From contig OY856186.1 of the NCBI GenBank assembly GCA_963693315.1, positions 69,028,019 through 69,092,018 on the forward strand: a DNA stretch of 64,000 nucleotides, written 5' to 3'. Below, piece after piece: positions 43,746 through 52,700 of this stretch. Both the position numbers and the translations under genes were made by a program. Below the pieces are notes generated by a model, which saw only the letters and a list, made by a program, of their open reading frames with translations, had not been told where the DNA came from and made no database searches. The stretch comes from Diogma glabrata (lineage: Eukaryota > Arthropoda > Insecta > Diptera > Cylindrotomidae). Each line of letters opens with the position of its first letter. The stretch's first letter is position 1.

Positions 43746-46700
43746 GTTAGTTAGATTTTATTTATATATTTTATTAGAAATATTTAAACAATCATATTTT
43801 TAATTCTAGCCGACTCCCACAATCCAATCGTGGTAATATTTTATATTGCACATCCGGAATTTTACTAAAATTAATGGAAGACAATAAAGCTTTATTAGGT
43901 ATATCGCATTTAATACTGGATGAAATACACGAACGAGATATTGTATCGGATCTAACAATAGGAATGATTAAGAAGGTTTTCATTTTTGTGGTTTTTTAGA
44001 TTGAAAAATCTAGAAACTAATCTAACTATTTTTAGGTAATTCCATTTCGAAAAGATCTTAAAATAATTTTAATGAGTGCGACTATGAGAGCTGATCTATT
44101 TGCACACTATTTTCACGATTGCCCAATTATTTCCATCGAAGGAAAAATATTTCCCGTTGAAGAAAAATATCTTGAAGATGTATTGGAAGAAATACGATTC
44201 GATAAATTTCAAAATCAACAAAGTTCAAGAAAAAACGTCCCCCTGTGGGTACAGAAAAGGAACAATAAAAAATTTCGATCTGAAGACGATGAATTTGGAT
44301 ATTTTATTGAACCATACATACGATCAATTCGTGGCAAATATTCGGATTTTGTGTTGGAAACAATTAAAAATCCCGAAACTGAAACATTAAATATTGATTT
44401 AATTGAAGAATTGATCTTTCATATTTCTATGAATAAACCACCCGGATCTATATTAGTTTTTTTACCGGGCTACGATAAAATATCGAAACTGTTTAATCAA
44501 ATGGAAAGGTCTAACCGATATTCCTCTACCAGTTTTAATATATTCACATTACATTCAATGATGCCGGGGATTGATCAAAAAAAAGTTTTTATACCGTCAC
44601 CAAACGGCATTCGAAAAATAATACTGGCAACTAATATAGCCGAAACATCTATAACAATTGATGATGTTGTCTATGTGATTGATTGCGGAAAAATAAAATT
44701 CACAACTTATGATATTGAATTAAATGTTCAAGTTTTAAAAGAGCAATGGGTTGCCTTAGCGAATGCTGTGCAAAGAAGAGGTAGAGCGGGTCGAGTTCAA
44801 CCGGGCATTTGTTATCATTTATTTACAAGGTATAACAAATAATATTTAAAATATATTGTCTGATATTATAATATTTTTAGAGCACGAAAAGAATCGTTGG
44901 CTGAATATATATTGCCAGAAATTCTTCGTACGCGTTTGGAAAGTACCATTTTAACAGCTAAAATTTTATGTTGTGGGATTTCTACAGAATTTTTTTCTAC
45001 GTTAATTGATGTTCCTGATTCTATTGTGATTGAAAAAAGCATAAATTTGTTAGAAAGATTAAATGCGATTGATGAAAATGAAAATTTAACACCACTTGGA
45101 TTGCATTTGGCGCAATTACCATTAGAACCTCAAATAGGAAAGATGATATTAATGGGAGCTATATTTAGTTGTGTTGATCCAATAACATCAATTGCTGCAA
45201 GTATATCATTTAAAGATGCATTCTATCGTCCGCTGGGTAAGACTAAATTGTGTTTTGTAATAATTCGTTCTCTTCGCTCCGTTAAGGAGTGACTTAAAAT
45301 TAACCTTACCGAAAACCCTTTCGTTGTTGCTGTAATGACGAAAAGTGGTGCTATTCTTCCGGCTCCAGATTCAGGAACTCTGCTCTGTCGGTTGGTTTCT
45401 CTGTGACCAACCGGATCTTAACTGCATGGCAGTTTTACCACTTCGGCAGCGATTTGTGATGGCTTGCTATTAACTCGATTCGGGACTTCTAAAGATGAAC
45501 GGGTCTACGCCCCAGAAGTACTCGGAACCCAGTTCCGACCAAGGACCATCACAAAAATTTCGACTCCGTCGTCCCATTTTTTAAATAGAGAAGCAGTTGT
45601 CACTGGCCTTACTGCTCAAATCCTCCTCGTGGCTGATATTGAAAGAAATCCTGGACCAACTAAAACATGGCATTGTGTACTATGCAAAAACATTTTAAGG
45701 GCAAACACTACACATCCGTCCAGTGTAATAGTTGTAAAGAATGGTGTCATCTCAAAAACTGCTCAGGCCTTGCAACACACAAGCAATGGATCAAAATGTT
45801 GCCAAGCATCAAGTCAACATACAAACACGAGCTCGTAACAGAACACAATGCGAATGAACACACATCCGGAAGCCCAAGTGATGTGAAAATAATGCAACTA
45901 ATCTGTAACGCTGGACCAACTAAAACATGGCATTGTGTACTATGCAAAAACATTTTAAGGGCAAACACTACACATCCGTCCAGTGTAATAGCTGTAAAGA
46001 ATGGTGTCATCTCAAAAACTGCTCAGGCCTTGCAACACACAAGCAATGGATCAAAATGTTGCCAAGCATCAAGTCAACATACAAACACGAGCTCGTAACA
46101 GAACACAATGCGAATGAACACACATCCGGAAGCCCAAGTGATGTGAAAATAATGCAACTAATCTGTAACGCTCAAAATTGTATTTTGTTTGGTTCGGAGT
46201 GCGGTGAAATCTTCGTATAATAACGTGTATTTGACTTTAGCAAACTGCCTTTTTGATTTCACACAGTTTTCAATATTTTATTACTTTTTTAAGTGTTAAA
46301 TAAATAATCTTCTTATATATTAATACGCTAAAAAAAACTTTGTCCAACCTAAGGCTTTTTTATTCGAATTTTGATTCATTTCAAATTTTCACTGCTTACT
46401 GATATTAGTGTAACTTAGATTTGACAGATTCACTCACTAATATCCTATTTTGCATTATTTTTGGTCTTTGTCCAACAAAATATTTTCCCATAAAATATTC
46501 CCATGTTATAATTTTTGCTGATAAAAGCTGGCAGAATGTTTTGTATATAGATTTTTTTTAATCATATTCATTTTACCGGTGCAGTGTAATAATTTACTAG
46601 ATTATATTATTACTAGGAGAGCCCGGCGTGCTTCGCTACGCTTATAAATAAAGTTTTTGCGTAGACATTTTGTTGACGTAGAAGCAATGATTTCAAAAAG

Positions 46701-49700
46701 TGGTAATGAGAAATGCTAGCATATAATTTTTAATTTTTCTTTTTAAATATATGAATGAAAAATAATCAGAACTCTAGCTGTTCAGTTCGGATATATGAAA
46801 AATTAGCAATCAAATAAGTTAGAGATCAAATAAGCTTGCTTGAAAACTTATTTGATCGCTAATTTTTCATATATCCGAACTGATTAGCTAGAGTTCTGAT
46901 TATTTTTCATTCATATATTTAAAAAGAAAAATTAAAAATTATATGCTAGCATTTCTCATTACCACTTTTTGAAATCATTGCTTCTACGTCAACAAAATGT
47001 CTACGCAAAAACTTTATTTATAAGCGTAGCGAAGCACGACGGGCCCTCCTTTAATTAAAATTACAGCATTTTATTTGTTTTATTGTTGAATACTTGGTAA
47101 ATGTGATTTTTGAAAAACTGAGTGAAATTAAAAAGGCAGTTTGCTGAAGTCAAACACACGTTAAAGTCTGTAACGGTCTCATAAACAAAATCGATATCAC
47201 CAACTATATGTACAAAAACAATATTCTAGTCGCGGTTTTACAAGAAACTAAATTAAATGTTAGATCTAAGATTAGTGATAGTATCTGTGATTATAGAATT
47301 TTAAGACTGGATAGAAGGACAAAGGTGGTGGTCTTGCCTTTATCATTCACAAAACCGTTATCTACCGTACAACCACATTGCCAGCAGTACCGGAAACTGA
47401 TAAACACCTAGAACAACTGGGTATTATAATTAAATCCGAAAACGGAGATAAATCTAGTCAATATTTATATTCCACCAGTATGTAGCTGTGATATAGGTTA
47501 TGAACCGTCCATAGGACATTTAGTTTATACCAAAGACCGTCTAAATCTCGGCGAAATGAATTCACACCACGATCTATGGCACTCACACTTGAACACTGAT
47601 TCAAGAGGCGAAATATTGCTGATCAAATTGATGTCTCCAACTTTGGAGTCCTCAATGAACCACAACCAACAAATAACTCATACTCTTCTCTAGATGTCTC
47701 ACTTCCCAGCAGGCAGCATGTTACTAATGCCAATTGCTGAATGGAGAACTGAAATTCCATTGGGATTAGACTATGTGCCGATCATAATCACCTTAAGCCG
47801 TTCCTTAAACGAAATGAAATCCGAGAAGAAGACATATATTAATTTTAAGAAAGCTGATAATTTTACCAATTTTACTGAAATAGAATTCAGTAAGCAATTT
47901 TTACCAATTGACCCCCTCTCTGGGGAAAGAAAATTCAGAGAAATTTTTAACAAAGCTAAATCTTGCTTCATTCTAGCCGGCAGAATACTAAAGATTAAAC
48001 CAAACTTCCGACACAGGAAGCTTGTGTACCTTCCTTCCAAAGAGATGACATCCGTAAGGCAGATTCAACCGATTCTAGAACTTCGGCCCTGAACTAGCAG
48101 ATACATAAGTTAGTAATGGAACACAAACGTAACAAATGGAAAGATTTAGTGAGTAAGTCAAACTTTGGCACAAATAAATGTCTGTGGAAGGTGATTAAAG
48201 GCTTAACACATCTGCGCAAACGGGTAACAACTGCATGATCTTCGATGATATCCCAACCGAAAACCATAGGAAATGCGCAACAAAATTCAACACGCAGTTT
48301 ACAGAAAAGCAAAGTAAACATGAAAAAGAAACTAGGTCAGTATTAAGACATCTGCGGAAACTTAATACTGAAAATTTCAAGGATGTCATATTTTTCGAAG
48401 CAGAGGTTGAAAACGCAATAAAGAAAACCAAACCATCTAAAGCTATTGGACCAGACATCATCTCTGCCATCATGCTCAAACATATTGGGCCCAAAGGGTT
48501 GAACTTTCTCACTACCATACTTAACACATCTCTAAATACGCTCCAGATACTAATTACGCTCTAGATCTGGAAAACGGCTAGAATAAGTCCCATTTTGAAA
48601 CCTAGACCGATTTTTATCCTCATCGGTTGCAAAATTGATAGAATCACTGCTGCTGCCTCGGTTAACTGGATCTTGCAAACTGGCGTCACATCAACATGGC
48701 TTTAGGAAAGCACATAGTGCAACCACCGCTCTTCATAGAATCCAAAACCAAATCAGCGAAGGTATAAACCAAAAACAACCCTGTACCAGCACAATTTTAA
48801 TTGCACTTGACTTGTCGAAAAGCTTTCGACACAGTGTTACACGCTTCACTACTGAATGACATATTAAACACTTATCTGGTTTAATAAAGCGCTGGTTTTG
48901 AAACTACCTAAAATGCCGCCAAACATACGTTGAGTTCCGTAACTCTAGATCTAAGATGAGAGTGCTCAAACAAGGAGTTCCACAAGGGGAACTCCTTTGG
49001 GGCCTTCATTATTCCCTTCCACAAGGGGCCTTCATTATTCAACTTTTAACTAAGTAGCTTACCGGCACCACCGGAAGGAATAACCATCACGTCATATGCA
49101 GACGACTGCACGGTGCTTGCAACAGGAGACAACCTGGAACAACTCACTAATATCCTAAACACCTACCTTAACACCTTGAACGAACGGTTTAGAACCAAAA
49201 AATTGAAACTGTTTACTGAAAATCCACTTCCACCCTTTTCACCACATAGACGAAGGAGGTAAATACAACACTTAACATCTGCATTGACAACATACTAATT
49301 CCTGCTCCTATATGGACACCCCAAGTCGCTGAAACCCACTGGAATAAATTATAAATAACACAGAACGCAGCCTTGTGCACAGCAACCGGATGTCATTTGA
49401 TGGCCGATTCGGCTTGGTTTCTCCCCAAATACGCAGCCAGAAAAATGGTGTTAAAGGACCGCTGTGTAGGACCCGTTTCTTTGAAGAAGTGTGAGTATCC
49501 TTGGATAATCTTAAGTTATCCAGTCTCGGTAAAGGATCCCTTTTCAACGGCCCTCATTAATACAGCATCCTTCGTAATAGTCTCAATCGACAGTTGGATA
49601 GAGATTAAAGACATAAGCGACAACCACTGTTACAATGCCACTGGACAAGCTTGAGATTCGGTATAGATTATTCTTATCTTGGCTTCACTTTCTAAAAATT

Positions 49701-52700
49701 TGCGTACTAAAATATCAATAATGCAGGAGCCCTAAATCATTAAAAGTAGAATATTCGGTATTTTCATGATGGGCTAGAACTTCGCAGTACTTTTCTTAAG
49801 ATCAATTCTTTGCTGTTAGAATAAGGTTTTTTTGAAAGTTTCTTGCTACACTGTACCCCACTTTAGCTGTAGCTCAAACTCTGTTCAGAAGTTTCTTATG
49901 CTTTTGTCTTAGCTTATCAAGGTTTTTTCCACAATGTCGCCTTGTGTGCACCACGTGGACTGAATAATATTGTACACTGAAAAAAAAAATTGAAGTTCAT
50001 GACAACCTCATCTCGAAGTTGGCAGTTGATTATTCATGCAAAGAAAAATTATTTGCAAACAATTTCACTGTGATTGGGACAACTACACGATAACATTTTC
50101 CTAACAACAGAATGAGGTTTATTTAAAATATAAAGTGTTATTATTATTATATAGATTATATACGCTTTTAACCCGCCAGGGATCATTTTTAAGAGACAAT
50201 TAATTTCTTTTAACCACACTATTTGTGATTTTCGAAAGTTAGTAGGTATATTTTATCCCATACTATCTTAAGTCACGTGTGCAGTTATTATTGACTGTTT
50301 CCAATCAATTTGAAATCGATTTTTACGACTTAGTCAAAGTAAATTAGTGAATAGTATGAATTTTTCAATTCGAAATCAGTTTTTGGGTTTATATAATTAA
50401 ACCTTATAGTTATTTGTTAATAAAAACAACTTTTATCTCTGAACGTGTTTCGGTTGGGATTCGAACTTAGAACCCCATCAGTACCAACTAAGTTTGAATC
50501 TTTTGGTAGACACGCTATCAACTGGCCCACGGCGTCGACATTAGAAACATTTTTAATTACGATGTTGTATCTCTTTTTCTTTCTTAGTGAAAAAACTTTA
50601 GTCATACTTCACTGGCTACATAGTTAGTATTATTATACAGATTATATACGCTTTTAACCCGCCAGAGATCATTTTTAAGAGACAATTAATTTCTTTTAAC
50701 CACACTATTTGTGATTTTGGAAAGCTAGTAGGTATATTTTATCCCACACTATCTTAAGTCACGTGTGCAGTTATTATTGACTGTTTCCAATCAATTTGAA
50801 ATCGATTTTTACGACTTAGTCAAAGTAAATTAGTGAATTCATATAAACCCAAAAACTGATTTCGAATTGAAAAATTCATACTATTCACTAATTTACTTTG
50901 ACTAAGTCGTAAAAATCGATTTCAAATTGATTGGAAACAGTCAATAATAACTGCACACGTGACTTAAGATAGTATGGGATAAAATATACCTACTAACTTT
51001 CGAAAATCACAAATAGTGTGGTTAAAAGAAATTAATTGTCTCTAATAAAGTGTTAAATCCAATATAACAGTAGTTGAATAAAGATAATAACTATTTCCTT
51101 GAAAAAATTTTTCTTTTGCCTTATATCATGAATTTTTCATATTAAAGTTTAAGTATTTGAGATTAATTGAACTATATTTAATTTTCACATAAATATTTCG
51201 TGTGTTTGCCTCAACTTCATCGATTTATAATTGTAGAGTTGTTGAAGCAATTTCGTAGTTTGATTCGCTATATGTGACCGCACGGTGAGGTTGAGACAAT
51301 TGCATTTCGATTGGAAATAGGACATGTTTTTTTCAGTGTACAAAAAATGCTTCTTTCAATCAATATCAACAAATTCACTGGCCCCGATGGTATTCCACCC
51401 CTTATTCTTAAAAACTGCTAGGCAGCTAGCTCTAATTCTTACAAACACATTGTATTTATCTTACAAAACCGGATTATTTCCCGATTCTGGAAACTGGCTA
51501 GTGTTCAACCTCGAAGAAAGGTAGTAAGATTGACCACCATAATTATAGACCAATTGCAATTCTGTCGGTTTTGGCTAAAATATTTGAAAAATATGTTAAC
51601 TATAATCTAATAGAATATTTGGAGATGTCACGAATTATTGATGATAAGCAGTATGGTTTTCGTAGAAGTCATGCAACAGGTCACCCGTTAGCCTACGTAA
51701 CCCATCTGTGGAACAAATCGCTGGAGAACCATGGTGAAACATTTAGGGCCGATTGTATGAATGCGGATAGAAGATAAATCCTCGAATTAATCGTCGTTTG
51801 TATATATACAAACGACGATTAATCCGAGGATTTATCTTCTATCCGCATTCATACAATCGGCCCTTAGTATTTCACTTGATATTTCTAAAGCATTTGATAA
51901 AGTGTGGCATAGAAATCTAATAACTAAATTAAAATCTTGTGGTCTAGATCATCTTACTGTTTCATGGACTCAAAGTTTTCTTACAGTATGTCTATTCCGG
52001 CATTTCCCTGGGAATTGGGAATTGAGAAAAAAGTGCGATAAATGAAATAAAGAAAAATTTTCTAATACGAATTTGCTATTTCCCGCGGCACGGAATACTA
52101 GTTATGAAAAAATTGCAGTAATTGATTTCTCAATTCCTATTTCATGACGTACCGGAATAGGGCTACAGGTCATCAATTTCATGTTAATTTAGATTTAATT
52201 TAGAGTAATACCATCCAATATTTTCACAACCAATGCAGATGCTTCTCAAGGCTCTGCACTCTCACCAACCTTGTTTCTTCTATACATTAATGATTTACTC
52301 ATTTCGACAGTGCACCCAATCCATAGTTTTGCTGATTACAGCACATTGCCTGCATCACATGCATCTCCTAAATTTCGATATCATAGTGCAGTCACCACTG
52401 ATAGAGATATGTTAATTGATTCTTTCAACGCATACTTGGAGCGTATAATGGAATGGGGAGATGGTAATCTTGTTTCATTTAATCCAACCAAAACCAAACT
52501 ATTGCGTCTTTCACGAAAAGAGCGACATAAAAACTTCTCTATTAAGATAAACAATGAGGAATTGCATGAGGTTGACTCAGTAAGACTTGAGTGGATATTG
52601 AAAATAACCTGAAATGGAGTAAACACGTGTTCAACCTCGCTAAGTCTGCAATGCAAAAATTAGGATTCCTAAGTCGGTGTAAAAAGTTTTTCAATTCCGA

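Larger units (their letters stand above)
45255..49650 (+). mobile_element. LINE-D: APE-type LINE with 2A-like motif and PHD-like finger, decayed
   Basis: A 5' region with no frame (45255-45463) is followed by ADIERNPGP (about 45634-45660) and a PHD-like Cys-His cluster (CVLCKNI, then VQCNSCKEWCHLKNC). After an inserted element (46223-47161) come endonuclease pieces (NKIDITNYM, NILVAVLQETKLN, VNIYIPPV, HHDLWHSHLNTDSRGEI). RT pieces follow (KKTKPSKAIGPDIISAIM, HQHGFRKAHSATTALHRIQ, ALDLSKSF, KQGVPQG, SYADDCTVLATG near 49096). Many frameshifts and stops make it inactive. It belongs to the CR1/jockey group; the exact clade is unresolved. It lies in sense orientation in DHX36 intron 4. Confidence 0.8.
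49975..51338. mobile_element. Second mariner-like MITE copy, interrupted, TA duplication
   Basis: This is the reverse-orientation copy of 41959-42403, flanked by TA (49973-49974 and 51339-51340). Removing it rejoins LINE-A' as LNNIVQKMLLSI in frame. It is split by a 904-bp insertion (50141-51044). Without that it would be about 450 bp. Confidence 0.88.

Noticed and set aside
43746..43803. Continuation of the exon-1 frame to a stop at 43803
   Set aside because: Those codons (LVRFYLYILL...) do not match the family, while splicing GT 43746 to AG 43809 restores the conserved sequence.
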